From Hofstenia miamia (lineage: Eukaryota > Xenacoelomorpha > Acoela > Hofsteniidae): a stretch of 64,000 nucleotides of DNA. Positions 48,546 through 61,789 of the stretch are shown in pieces. The number at the start of each line of letters is the position of its first letter. Position 1 is the stretch's first letter. The stretch is taken from positions 462,364 to 526,363 of the forward strand of contig CABFPE010000113.1 of NCBI GenBank assembly GCA_900660155.1, written 5' to 3'. Made by a program: the position numbers and the translations under genes. The notes under the pieces are model-generated. The model did not search any database. It was not told where the DNA came from and saw only the letters and a program-made list of their open reading frames with translations.

Positions 48546-51500
48546 TTCATAAGCAATTAGCCTTTAAATTTTATTGAACTTTTGTATTTTTAACTACTGT
48601 AAATTTGGTTATTGTATTATAATTTTTTAAACAGTTGTTAATTTGATGTCCTGTAAAACGAAATCATTTGGAAGAACTATTTCTGGAACAAAAATAAGTT
48701 AGTCTTTCGTGAAATGAAAAATAGGTTCTTGTTATATGCTGTGGTGAGTTGTTTTTAACCAACTGATAATATAAATAAAACTTTTTCGAATATAATACTT
48801 TTTTCAATATTAAGCAAAAACTGTGACATGTATTTCAGCTCGCTGGTCATGTATATTTGGCCGTGGTCTGGCACTGCCAACCTATAAACTCACAAAAGCT
48901 GGTTCGGCCTACCGCCACACTTCATATGCCAATGAAATTAGCACACAAAGAAAGATATGTAGATGCATAAGGATTTAATCTTGTCTTTTATGCCTAAAGG
49001 TTCCCTGACAACATCGATTTTTCACACTTAGATTATTAATGCAGTAAGAGAGGCAAGACTGAAAATTTGGTTTTGTTAATTAGTAGTAGTAGTAATTATA
49101 CCCTGAACCTAGTTTGGCATGTAGAAGTTGATTTCACATAGGCTTTAAAGTCTTTGAAAATAGAATGTATTGGTTATATATTGTGCGAATCTGCTTTTTT
49201 TGTATTTAATGTTTGCCTATCTTCTATGATGTCTAGCTCCCCCTTGCCGCTTTGAGTATTAAACATATAAATGAGTGAAACGTTTTCACTACAATATATT
49301 AATATTGACTTATGAAAATGTTATCATTCATTTATTGACAAAGTATTCGATATTTAAGACTAATTTGCGCGTCTGTTTATTATGGACTAGGAAACTGCCC
49401 GTGTTATGCATGGGGATTTCAATGGGCTGTATTAGATATTTAATAAATGAATTAACTTTAAACAAACCATATTTTGTGTTCTTAATATTTTAGGAACGAA
49501 ATAAGTAATAAATGCGATCATCATACATTGGTAAAATGATTTTTATTTACAATTTAGCATATAACACTCCTTAATTATCATTTAATATTCTAAGCACATT
49601 CAAAGCATGGTAACACCTAATGCAAAAAAGTGTATAGTATCCCAACAAAATCGAGTCAATTATTGTAGTATTAAAGACATTTTAATATTTTTGATATCTG
49701 AACAGATGGTAATAAAAAACAATCGGGTGTGAAGATATATAAGAAAAATTGAATCATAAAGCACTCTAGCACTGCACAATAGTAAAAAAATGCAAAAATT
49801 ACAAAATCAACATCATGCAAACAATGTTCAAATAGCGTTTTTGAGCTTACTACGTCTCGCAAAGAATTGCAATACTTTGCTACAGGGTAAAATAATAAGC
49901 TCGGAAGATCTTTCTTGTCCGTATCCAGCTATATGTGACAAACTTAGTTATCATTCTTAGGGTATGCTAAAAAGAAAGTAAGCTTGCATGCGATAAGAAG
50001 GTTTGGTATATTGATCTTGACGACAATAAAAATAAAGAAAAGACAAACAAACTCGAAAATATGTTCAAAAATTAAAAATATATGAAATGTTGTTCGAATT
50101 CGGTGCAAGGTTGTGTTTAAGAAAAAGCGAAATCTAGTCGGTCACTTTTGGATAATCACTAATTTGTAAACACTGTCTCCAGTGCTGAATGATTCAATTT
50201 CCTGATGAACAGTAATTTCTATTAAATGCTATTTTGTAGAAATTTTCAAAATGTTATAAAGAAATTCAATATATACCTTTATATCATTCTATATCATTAT
50301 ATATATCATTGGCATTAGCATTTGTCTACTGTCTTTGGTACCATTAAGTTAAAATTTATTAGAAAAAAGCATTAAATTTTTCTATGTATAATATGCCTTG
50401 TCGTATTTTGCATTTTAGCTTAGCAATCTGTCTGAATTTGCTTTTTGCCTTTCTTTTATGCAATTTTAAAGTGGTTTGTTTTGAGGGTGGGTAAGCCTCT
50501 AAAAACGTTTTGGCTTAGGATTTAAATAAATATTACACCATCACAAAAATAGCTTCAAAATTTTTAAACTATCTACACCTGTAATTATTTAAAGCTAATT
50601 AAGGTAATTTGAAACTCTACCTGATATCTTCATATTCATGTCAACACTATGCCACATTTATTTGATTGTTTTACTTACACTTCTACCTTTTCACAAAATT
50701 TCTAAAGGGAATTCAATTTTCCTAGTCGACTATTTTTATGGATTCCACAAAACATGGATTTATTAAGAACATTGAAACTTAAATTGCTAAAAGAAATGGG
50801 AATGCGATTTATTGCAATTCGTTGTGACTCTGTTATATCTATATTTAGCTAGTCCTTTCAAGTCCTACTGTAATCATGGCCTGGCAATTTGCAATACAAA
50901 AATGGAAACGAAGCAATAAAATGCTCTTGCAAGTAGCGAACTGTTTCAAATGTTTTCCAAGTCGTCAATGAAAGAATATTACTTTCATTTTTGTGATACT
51001 ACAATACTTACCTTCGTTTCGAAGCAAACAAAAAATTTGCCAAGCATATTAGAGAGTCTCACAAGTAAAGAATTATAATAGATCTTAGAAATTCTGTATT
51101 TCCAAATATACTAATTAGATCTATGTATATCTGTGCTATTCTATATTTGCTTTCAATTATCATCAATCAAATGATTTTGAAATGCGCTCATTGTATTTGG
51201 ATAAAGTTTTTATTAATTATCAAAAAAATCAAAATGCTTCAAAAAGCATAAGCATGTGCAAAATAATAAATTCTTTGATTTGGTTAATTTGCAATAACTC
51301 GGTCGGGGGTATTTGTTCACACTTAATAGCGAGGAGGTGCCCCAAAGTATCCTTCATAATATCAATTCTATTCATCACCAAGCGTGATGCTTGCAGGACA
51401 ATAGTTTACGTATGGCTGAATACTAAGAGAACAAAAAATAGATGTCATAATATTCTAGTGTCAAAAAAATTGTCTGCAATTCCAAAACATTTGAAAAATG

Positions 51501-54500
51501 AGTTTCAAAATCCCAACAACAGCAATATTTTGCAGGGCGGTGACCAGAGATAAACTACATTTTCTCCTATTGTTAGTCTGCTAGATTTGAGTTTGGCTGT
51601 ATTGATAAAATCGCTGGCTGTGGATTAGCAGCTGACTGCACGGTTTGTAATATATTAAGGATGTAAATATTCTTTTGCAAAGAGTGATAGTTCATAAAGC
51701 CGATATTTAATTTTGCTTCATATCATCTACTTCTTGGTATTGAAGATGTTAGTTGTGGTATCTGCTTTATAAGCCGGATATGGGAAGTGGGTTGGGGTGG
51801 TTGTGGAGGTGGGCTCAGTTAGTTCATGCATGGTACCAACATTTGATTGAGATTAAGATCTAGCTGATTCAGGTTGTTAGGCTGATGTTGTTTGCAGGAT
51901 TTCAATGATTAATGCTGTCGTTGCAGAATTCAAAAGCTGTGAGATGGCGGTGGAAAACTGACATGTAATTCAAAGGCTGCTCTGCAATATTGGGTAGTTT
52001 CCCCTCCTGCATCCCTTAAGACAGGTAACATCAAATGAACGGCTGTTAAGAGTCTTATCAACATACTAATTTCTGAAATAAGTAGAAACAGTAAACCTGT
52101 CTAAATCAAAACAAAAGGCAATTGATTCTACATTAGCCTATTACCCGATAAATTCAAAATATACTTGCTGGAATACCCAACCCAATGTCATGAAGCGGAC
52201 TGAGCATATATTTATGTCGCATGGCCTCCATTAACTTTTTTTAAAAGTTAGTGGATTATATACCTAATGAATTTTACATTGTAATGATCTCAGTTTGTGA
52301 AAATGACTCTTAAAATAATTTGGAGGAAAGTTTCTTTAGTATTTGTTTAACTGTTAATGCTTAGCATGACTCTTTACAATAGAATCAAAACACAATGAAT
52401 GACATGACAATTTTATGGCCAATAGACTAACAAAAGATTAACAAACTACGTGTTGTAGAATCATACAATCATTCCTTTAAGCCTTTGGTCATTAACCATA
52501 TTTCCACTGGTGTTACTTCAAAGTAACAAATCGATTTTCCTCATTTTTGAAAAATTGTATCTAAGCTTGTTAAGAAATATTTAAAGCTTATGCAATGATT
52601 AATATAATTGCTACAGCATAATCCAATGCCTGAATTACATGCAAATAAGAATTCTTTTAAATGAGAAATCTGATTTTTGTAAAAATATTCAAGATATTTC
52701 CGAACCCATAGTGTTCAGATATTGAGGCAGTCTAATGCCCATGGGAACAAAAACTAGCCTGAAATATTTTGTCTTCTGAAAACAATCTATGTGAGTTCCG
52801 TCCAGGCGCACCGCGGGCAAAGTCAGAGGTTGTAACGCCCAGGGTTTTCGAGTACTAGGAATGTTAAGAAGTCGAACTCGAATGAGTTCGCAAAATTCTA
52901 TCGGAAAAACTCGGAAGTGAAATCATTAAGGCTCGAACTCGTTCGGAAATGCCCATGAACACATTATATAAAATCAATTGCTAAAAATTAAATTGGTTTA
53001 TCAATCGCAAATATATATTTTTAACTAATGAAACACAGAATTCATTATAAAAAAAAAATTTTTACATTAAAAAACTCGGAATTACAAAAAAACTATATTG
53101 AATTCAGAATATTATTTGAAAAAATACTCAAACTCGGAAAGCAAAAACTCCACCTCGTGTCGAGAAACTCGATATCAACTCGAAAACGCTGGTGTTTTTC
53201 GATTTTAAACATCTTCATTAGTTCGTGAATTATGAACGTTTCAAATTGTTTGTTGAAATCATCACAGAATTTGGAAAATTATAGGTGGAAATAGGGCTAA
53301 ATTTGTTTCAATTTCAACTAAAATAATCAAATTCTGCTAAAATTTCTCAATGTTGCTGCTTATTGATATAGTTTTATTTTATAAAACCTGTGTATCACAC
53401 ATAAGAATACAAACATAAAATAAAATCTAGATGCAAGCCTTTGTTTGAAGCCCGGCATGTCTGAAAAATATTACTATTAAGTAGTTGATTCAGTAATAGT
53501 TACATGTTAGATTAAGCTTCCCACGTGTTTGTTTCCCTACTTGATAAACCAAGTGCAACAATGTCACTTATCTGCAAAACAGTTTTGTGTCAGGCTCCAA
53601 AAATCAAACGATGTACAGAAAATACAAAAGTGCATAAAACCCACTAAAGTTTTCAAGAAATGGGAAACCAAAACCGTTCAATCTAATTTTTAATGTATTA
53701 GAAATATTATAACTTAGTAGTATATACTAATCCAGGGCAAAAGATCAGTGTGTCATCTACGCCTTTTACGGTTCGATTTAAAAACTAAAGCATTCAAGTA
53801 AAAAGTTATTGAATTCAATTTAAAACATACGCATTATTAAAAAAAATGAAACTAAGACAAATAAACTATAAACAAATATAATGTTTGCTTTATTTTGCAT
53901 AAATTATGTCATCCCCAGCCATAACTTGCGTATTGCCTGATCAATACATGCAGTAAGAGATGTATAGCCTCTTTTGTTAGAGGGAGAATTCTCTTCTCAG
54001 TGGGACAGGGGTTGTAATAACTTGAGCGTGGGTTACGTCAAACAAATATTAATATTATAGTGATTCTGAAGAGAAGTATTTTTTCACATTCTGGTGTTTA
54101 AACAGCCTGATCAGTTTTTAATGAAATGCGACAAATTTTGTGTTTTTTTGAAAATTATGTTTTTTTCATTTGCAAGCTAATGTAGATATAGATGCGTCAT
54201 AAGGGTTTAAAGCCTGCAGTTTGTTACAATTATGATGGGCCAAACAAGAACTGAATTTAATATTTCTTTATTATTTATGGAGACTCTCAATAGCATTGAT
54301 GGACTATTTAGCAGGCAATGAATAAACAAGGGATTGGACTCCTGCTTATGCCAACCTAGATAATAAGCATGATTACTTAACTATGTAAGCCATTTACGCA
54401 TGTTCGTTTAAAATATAAACAATAATGCAGAAATTTTATATATATTAATTACATCATATATGTTTATATAGTTTAGATATGCAGGAAAATGGCTAATTTG

Positions 54501-55632
54501 TTTACAACATACGACATACATTGTTCCTGTACTAGAGATTTACAATATTCGGGTTGATGTACCTAGTTTTGAGCTTAAAATTGGGCTGACATTACTTGTA
54601 TATCAATTTTGCCTCTGAACTTTTGACGCTATATGCTTACTGAAACAAATTGAAGAGATTAAGATATATATTATAATTCAAACTTTGAACATATTGTAGA
54701 GTTAGCTTAAACAAAGCTATTACAATCTCGTTCGACGTTTACTATGCGTTTAAGAATTAATGAATCATGAAGTGAATGGGCAAATAGACAAATTAAAACC
54801 ATGAGGGGCCTTCATTGACTCAGAACTAGTAAAAAATTATATTTTATGTGATTGGGTGATAAAACATATATATTGATGCAAAAGTACTCTAGTTTGCTAT
54901 AATTAAGAAGCCCAGTGACAAATATAAAAGGTAATGCCTAGCATATCATATGCTACATTATTCAAAACATTATCTGAAAAATATTTGTAATCTTTTTCAA
55001 ACAATTTTCATCAGTAATTTCAAAAATTTGTAAGATTATTTCAATCTAATCAATTGTAAAAATATTTTTACTGACAATTTTGGTGTTGGAGAAAAATCAT
55101 TTTCATTGCTATATATTTCAAGAGAGCTTTATAGTGCAACAATTTAATACTATTTCACTATATTATAGCGCTCTTTCGTAAAAAAAAATCAAAAGATCGC
55201 CATTTTATGTTTTATATGAAATATTTACAAATTGTAATACACTTACTTACCGGAATTAAGGACAAATGTATGCAGAAATGCCGTTTTTACTCCTATATAA
55301 GCTTAAATTTTATGTTAACAATTTTATCATATTTAATGCTTAAATGCAGTAAAATAGATAAAAAATTTATAAAAGCTAGCTTTGCGAAAACTTTTTCATT
55401 TGTTTAACGCCCGCTATAACTAAGATGTACAGGTTCGATGGCAACCATAATGTGTAAGGTATAATTTTTAGTATTTCAACAAACTTCGTTTTTATAGTTT
55501 TGACAAGATTATTTGTGCTGTCTATATAAAGGTAACTAAAAAGTAGCATGGAAACTAAATAATTTAATTGAATTTATTTGCTTATAGTAAATAGGATTAA
55601 AATAAATTTGCAATTCACCAGATTATAGTTTC
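48546..55632. other. Intergenic stretch between transporter copies A and B
   Basis: It holds the presumed 3' UTR of copy A (AATAAA near 48775) and one MITE (52840-53191). A 123-codon frame at 51182-51553 has no recognisable domain. Nothing else could be supported. Confidence 0.45.
52840..53191. mobile_element. hAT-like MITE, CTCGAA-rich (352 bp)
   Basis: The ends CAGGGTTTTCGAGTACT and inverse CAGCGTTTTCGAGTTGAT are inverted repeats, and inside them AACTCG/CGAGTT motifs recur. The 8-bp flanks (GTAACGCC, GTGTTTTT) no longer match, so it is older than the element at 31067. Confidence 0.5.
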
Positions 55633-55728
55633 AGCATTTCACATAGTCGACCAAGCCAAGTAAAATAACGGTTCTTATTTGCCAAAGATTCACTAACTAC
55701 GAACTTTACTTGCTTTAATCGAAAAGAA
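55633..55728 (+). promoter_or_regulatory. Conserved 5' leader of transporter copy B
   Basis: It aligns with the leader of copy A. AGTCGACCAAGCCAAGTAAA is identical, followed by TTGCCAAAGA and GAAAAGA. The block holds an in-frame stop (TAA near 55664) and no in-frame ATG before the coding homology. Confidence 0.5.
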
Positions 55729-57288
55729 GTGAAAATCATAAACCACCTAAAGAAGGATCTTTTGTTAATTTTCACAGTCATTTCTGTTGTAGCAGGCATA
55801 GGAATCGGGCTTCTTCTTCGTGAGATTAGCCTAAGTCGATATGTAACTTACTTAATATCAATTCCTGGCGAAATAATGATGCGTCTCCTGAAAATGTTGA
55901 TTCTGCCACTAATAGTCTTTAGCATCATGAATGGTAAGAATTTTATCCTACATTACATTTGCAAAATTTTTTCACCTTAAAAATTTTGGAGAACACTGTA
56001 TTAAGCAGCAGTGTTACAAATAGATGTTTGCTCTACGTCGAACCGACATTAGGGCAGTTTAATTCGCAAAATTTTCTTTTGGGGATATACCGTGCATCTC
56101 ATAATTATCAACAATTTAAAAAACACAATATATTTAATACAATTCGATTAAACTCAAGTAAATAAAGAGTAAGTTAATGGATATAAATGTGGGTTTGGTT
56201 ATACAAGTTGTTCACTGCGATAACCTTCACATTCAATGAGCAGTGATTGTCGATCAATGAGATGATGAACCCAGAAATGGAACCGGCTACCGGGGCTTTT
56301 AAATTTCATGAATGCCGGTAAAATTACTGGCTGNNNNNNNNNNNNNNNNTACAAGTTGTTCACTGCGATAACCTTCACATTCAATGAGCAGTGATTGTCG
56401 ATCAATGAGATGATGAACCCAGAAATGGAACCGGCTACCGGCCGGCCGAGGCCGGTTGCGCCGAGGCCGGGGCTTTTAAATTTCATGAATGCCGGTAAAA
56501 TTACTGGCTGTTTACCGGCCAAAATTATAACAAATATTCTTGTTTATCTTGTAAAGATGGAATACTTTGCTTAGTTTGGAAGGAATTTCTATGAACACTT
56601 CAAATTCGAAAAAATTTTGTTGTATGAGCAATCTCCAGTATTGCAATTACAAAAGTAATTAAATTTACTTTCTGGAATCTCTCATAAATTTTACTAAAAA
56701 GGAATTGTTCTGCTTTTTGATAGGGTAATTTTATTTCAGTTTTCTATGAAACTTACTAATAATATTAAAAGAAACTGTTTAAAATACTGAAAGTATAATG
56801 CATTGAGATTTGAGAGACCTCATTCAAATAAAGCAACTGGAACCCTTTTTATTTTAATAATATTGGAAGGGACTCTCAAAATAATTTTGAAGAATGCAAC
56901 AAGATATTCAAATACAAATGTCAATAAACACATCCTACTAAACTAGCAATTATATTTAGTTTTAGTGCAATATTCTTTAAATTATATTTGTGTACTTATA
57001 AGTTATTAAATGTTAAACGGGGTCAAATGCTACAGCAATGTGAAACATAATAATTGACAATGCTACTCGCTTAGTTTTATATGTTTTAACTATCATGCAA
57101 AGTAAACTAACTAAACATAACTGAAACGTTCACATTTTTTCATTCACTGAAAGTGAAAACAACTGATTAAAGTTATGCAAAGAATTGATAAATAGAAAAT
57201 ATCCAAATTGGGTTTTTCTAGAAATGTAGTTATAATAGATTGAAAATTGCATTATGCAATATCAGCTCTTTGCATGTGTAATCTTCTA

Positions 57289-57321
<33 letters not shown>

Positions 57322-60300
57322 TATTTGCATAGATTAAATATACAATACCAATATAATTTACCGGGCAAAACCGGCCGAAAACCGCCGGCCAACTACCGCC
57401 CCTGGCCTTAAAATTTCCAGCCGGTTCCAAATCTGGAAGAACCGCAAATTTCAAACAGCCACTGTTTTTAATCTCCTTCTCTGAAACAGTCATTCGATGT
57501 TTCAGTTCATCAACCGTCGAAGGCATTTGACCGGCATAAACGTTTTGCTTTAGGTGGCTGCAGAAATAATAATGACATGGATTTATGTCTGGTGAACGTG
57601 GCGGCCATTCAAGAGGAAAATTGCGACTAATGACCCGCTCTTCTGTGAATGTTTGGAGAAGCAATTGCTTAACATTTAAAGCGATATGAGGAGGTGCTCC
57701 ATCTTGCATAAAAATTGCATTGGAGCATTTTCGGCGTCGCTTTAAATTTGGGATAATAATATCTTTCAACATTGAGTGGTAACGTTCGCCATTAATTGTG
57801 CATTCATCGAAAATGATTGGATCAAGCATAAATGAAGAGGAAAGCCAATCCAAACGCAAACCTTGGCAGGGTGAAGTGGCTTTGAGATGACGTGTGTAGG
57901 CTTACTATCAGCCCATATGATAGCATTGTGTGTGTTGAAGCCATCCTGTAAGTCTATGTAACACTCGGCTGACCACAGCGCATGATCTATTGACTCCAGC
58001 ATTTCCTCAAGCAACCAGTTTGCAAAATCCAACCTTTTGTGAAAATCAGTAGGCATCAGTTCCTCTTTTATGTGCAATCGGTATGGGTATTTTTTTTAAT
58101 TTTCAGCGTAAAATGCGATGAACTGATGCCCTTGGAATATTAGTTAAACGACTGATAGCAGAACATGAAGAGAATTGCAAAGAGTTGCTGGAAGATAATG
58201 ATTGAAGAGCCATTTCAATATCGGCTTCTCGTTTGCTAGAGTGGTCTGGTCTTCCAGCACCTTTCTGTTGATGAGCTATACAGCCAGTTTGCTCGAACTT
58301 TCTGACAATTCTTATAGCCGTTGAAGCATCAAATATATTTTTATGGAGATTATGAAGTTTGTTGTAGAGGCGAATAGCTGCTGAAGCCGAATTGGAAGAT
58401 TTATAATAGCATTGTATTATCTCAATTTTTAGTGTTACATCCATGATCGAAAAAATAAAAAATCTGAAATAATGATAGAGTATATGTAAATTCACATTTA
58501 TATACTATATTTCAGCCAATAAACAATAATTATAAATTGTTTATAATTATGAGATGCACGGTATTTATAAACTATTAATGAAATTATATCAACTCAATAT
58601 TCTGTAATGTAGTTTATTTTAAAAATATTACAGTGTCTTTATTTGCACACTAAAGATCTAAAGGCCCAGAAATCTTGATCCCGGTTCAAAGGTCTTTGTC
58701 TAGCGTTCAGTTATTTCAGTCCTTGTTTAGTCGTTTGTGATTTGATTCTGGTTCGCTAAATCTAAGCCTGGTCTCATATTGAGCTAAGTGTAATAAATTT
58801 ATGAACATATTAATCGAATTCCATAGTTTAATACTGAAATGGTAATTTACTGGCTAGCTTGGCTCTGCTATTAAGTTAGGTTTGAGCTTTTCGGGACAGC
58901 GACTACAAATGATACCAGTCTCACACGACTATCGTACATAACATATTTCCAAATCGCTAAGTTGAACACATAGTTTAAAGAACCTTCAGTGAATTGTGGT
59001 AAATCTATCTTTTTTGCAAATTCTGGAAAGGTTTTCCTTAGTAGATTGTTAGTTTTTGATTATCATTCTTGAATTGGGCCAGGCCTTAGTTGGGCCTAAC
59101 TTAATTTTATTCAACATAATGGAATTTTCTTCTTCCATTAAATATTGATTACTACTTAAAAAGTTATAATATTTTTCTAATGAGACTTGTGACTTTTTCT
59201 TATTTCTGCCAGGGATTATAATCCACTAAATAACTTTATAATTATCTGAAAATTTACTTGGGAAATTGGTTAGTATTAATATCGCGATTTAATCCACAAC
59301 CAGTTTCCAGAATATCAATTGAAATATGTCTTTTTATCTTCACTTTAAGTCACCTAAATTCAGCTTATTATTGATTTTTTTCATTTTTGAAATAAATAAT
59401 GTTTGCATTCTCATAGAACTTTTTTTTCAAATGTTTAGGATAATCAGAAAGTTTTGAGAATTTCAACATTACTTCTAGAAAAATACAGCTTCCAAAAACA
59501 AAAATTTGTTATTGTGTAGCGTAATAGTTTGCCTTATCAGGATTTTTCATTGAGGAGAGACTGTTAAATATGTTTGAATTTAATCATGCTTCGTATATTA
59601 AATACTAAAAGCAATTTAACATTAAAAGAAGAACAGTGATTTAGTTATGACATTTTATTCCTTGTAAATATACAAAAACTGTGCAAAATATAAAAACTAA
59701 GACTATAGTATGAATTTAGTATTCGTGTTGTTGTCTGGGCAAAATGTTCATCAACCACATTAACTATTGCTGAATCAAAGAGTTATTCATGAAGATGCAA
59801 AAATAATTCTAAATATGATTTTTGCATTCTTTCTGGAATTCCAGTGCTACATTTGAAGTAAATTATATTTATGTAATAGTATTTTAACAAATTTTCAGCA
59901 TCAATATTTTTAAAACCTATGAGTTTATTCATACAAGATTTGTGAATATAATTTGTTTACTATGTTTTACATATCAGGTATATTTATGGAGTTAGATTAT
60001 AAAGTTGCCCTTTAGAGAGCATAAAAGAAGAAACTAAGTATCTAAAAAAGAGATAACACGACATTAGAATTGACAAAAAATGATCCTAGTCCTAAAAATC
60101 AAAGCAATGATATATATATGATTGAAAAAAAACTTGCTAAGCCTATTGTGCAAATAATTTGACCACTACTGTAGCATTGCATTTCAATATTCCTACTTGG
60201 CAGGAAGAATTTCTAAGTGTCTTTGAAAATTTCATAAATAAACTATTTGCTGCAATTTTATAGTTTTTACAGTTAATGGAACTAATCTAGATTTTTTCGA

Positions 60301-61428
60301 AATTTGAAGACACTTAACGTTTGAGTATAATAATTAACTTAAAATTTGCAATAATTTCAGGGACATCGGCAAGTGTAAGTTCGCTTTTTGAGTTTTAGTT
60401 AAAAATTTAAAAGGTTAACTATAAATAATATTAAGCCTTTGTAACTAACAGTATTTGAGGTGGTTATCAATTGCTTTGATATAATATGTTCAAGCTTAAA
60501 CGTTATTGCTATGTACTTTAGGTGTTACCTCTTTAAGTACAACCAGTAGTGGAAGGATGGGACTACTAACCATAGTGTATTACCTCACGTAAATATTTGA
60601 TTCTAAGTTATTACAATTAAAAATTTACGTGCTTATTGAAGGAATTGATCGACTATTCAACAATGGAAACAAATCATTGTAAATGAAGTCAATGATTTAC
60701 CGAAAGAATTGCTAAGGAAATAGGCCAAGCTCATCTTGGACTATTGTATGGCAGTTTTAGTGTCAAAAGCGAGCACATTGAGCGATGACTTTTACTCATC
60801 ACACTTGCATTCTTCTTAGTTTCAAGTTTTTTGATATACAAGTTTAAGAAAATACAAAGGGTAAATAAACTGTAAATAAAACACAGGTTTAACGCAATAA
60901 AAAAATATCTGGAAAAGCATCAATGCGCGATATAACTTACAAAACACCATGGTATTCCCCATTGCATTGTTGAAAATTTAGAATGCTAGGCAATTTCAAA
61001 AATGTGTGTGTTTATATCCAACTTGAATATCATCATTTTTTGTTATAGCCATGTTTTTTCAAATGGAAGAGTCTTTAATATGTAAAACCGCTTAATGTTT
61101 AAAATACTACATAGTAGTATATGTTCTCGAGAATTTTAAATTTATTCTTGCTTATGACTGAAATTTGTATAAATTACATATTAAATTATAATATATATGA
61201 CTAAACATTGTTAAGTGCACATCATAATTTGGAATACTCCATGCAAAAGTGAATTCTACAGTGTTATCTATCCATTTTTAGAACATCATTTTTTGCGGTA
61301 ATTCTCGGCATCATTGTGACTTTAGTGATTCACCCGGGAGATCCAAATGCACTTCCCAATGAGTCAAAATTCCGAATTATTAAAGAAGTAAAAGGTGATA
61401 CCTCGGATGCATTGATTGACATGTTAAG
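55729..61428 (+). CDS. SLC1 excitatory amino-acid transporter copy B, exons 1-3 (runs off right edge)
   Basis: Exons are 55729-55933, 60522-60588 and 61282-61428. They have the same lengths (205, 67, 147 nt) and phases as exons 1-3 of copy A, with good GT-AG sites. The protein pieces are LKKDLLLIFTVISVVAGIGI, PGEIMMRLLKMLILPLIVF, GVTSLSTTSSGRMGLLTIVY and VTLVIHPGDPNALP, ending DMLR. It differs from copy A mostly by conservative changes, so it looks like a working tandem paralogue. The codon aligned with A's start ATG is GTG, with no in-frame ATG before the upstream stop. It may use a non-AUG start or an unseen upstream exon, or it may be losing function. Exon 4 onward should lie beyond the window. 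No match to exon 4 of copy A was found up to 64000. Confidence 0.85.
56202..56510. repeat. Local duplication around a 16-N gap, probably an assembly artefact
   Basis: 56202-56333 (132 bp) and 56350-56510 (161 bp) are the same sequence, identical except that the second has an extra 29 bp of CCGGCCGG/GAGGCCGG repeats. They are separated only by the 16 N at 56334-56349. Two alleles or unmerged read ends placed side by side would look like this. Confidence 0.8.
56420..57435. mobile_element. Non-autonomous hAT-like element nested in the mariner
   Basis: The ends CAGAAATGGAACCGGCT (56420) and inverse CAGATTTGGAACCGGCT (57435) are flanked by GATGAACC (56412-56419) and GAAGAACC (57436-57443), an 8-bp duplication with one change. 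Subterminal CCGG clusters mark both ends. The duplicated left end also appears at 56272. About 1 kb, with no coding capacity. It splits the mariner transposase C-terminus, so it is younger than the mariner. Confidence 0.75.
58564..60521 (+). other. Rest of intron 1 of transporter copy B
   Basis: AT-rich, with no element recognised. The acceptor TTTAG ends at 60521. Confidence 0.8.
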
Positions 61429-61789
61429 GTTAGTGAATGGTTAAGTAAGCCATTGTTATAATTTATTTGCTCCTACTTGTAGCTGTTCCCACATGTACCG
61501 AGCATACCGGTACTATACATTTTATTATGATTCGGCAAAGTTACTTAGATAGAATAATAAATTTTTGAAAGAGATATTGTTACTTAAATAATATTGCTTT
61601 CTAATAAATACGGTATAGATCTAAATATATCATTTTCAAATATAGCTCAAGTAAAAAACTGGCTAATTTTCAAAATTTGAGGATTTTATCTAAAGTTTCT
61701 AGATTGTACTGATTAAAATTAATCGTTCAAAATATTGCCGAATACTCGAGGAATTTGTACCATACGTAACCTGCTTATATCCAGATTAA
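61429..61789 (+). other. Start of intron 3 of transporter copy B
   Basis: Donor GTTAGT at 61429, as in copy A. Nothing recognised in the rest. Confidence 0.7.

Larger units (their letters stand above)
56090..58561 (-). mobile_element. DD37D mariner-like transposon, interrupted by a hAT-like element
   Basis: The terminal inverted repeats CCGTGCATCTCATAATTAT (56090 inward, and inverse ending at 58561) extend to about 28 bp with one mismatch, flanked by TA at 56088-56089 and 58562-58563. The transposase reads on the minus strand from ATG at 58444: paired HTH (MDVTLKIEIIQCYYKS to ASVHRIL), then the DDE core. Around the first catalytic site it has WSAECYIDL, with Ala where Asp is expected. The second (FMQDGAPPH) and third (RSPDINPCHYY) Asp are present and 37 residues apart. 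There is a stop near 58103 and a frame break near 57850. The C-terminus is split by the hAT-like insert and resumes as VHHLIDRQSLLIECEGYRSE near 56400. It lies in intron 1 of transporter copy B and is inactive. Confidence 0.85.

Noticed and set aside
51182-51553. 123-codon frame between the transporter genes
   Set aside because: No recognisable domain, and low-complexity AT-rich codon use like its surroundings, so chance is likely.
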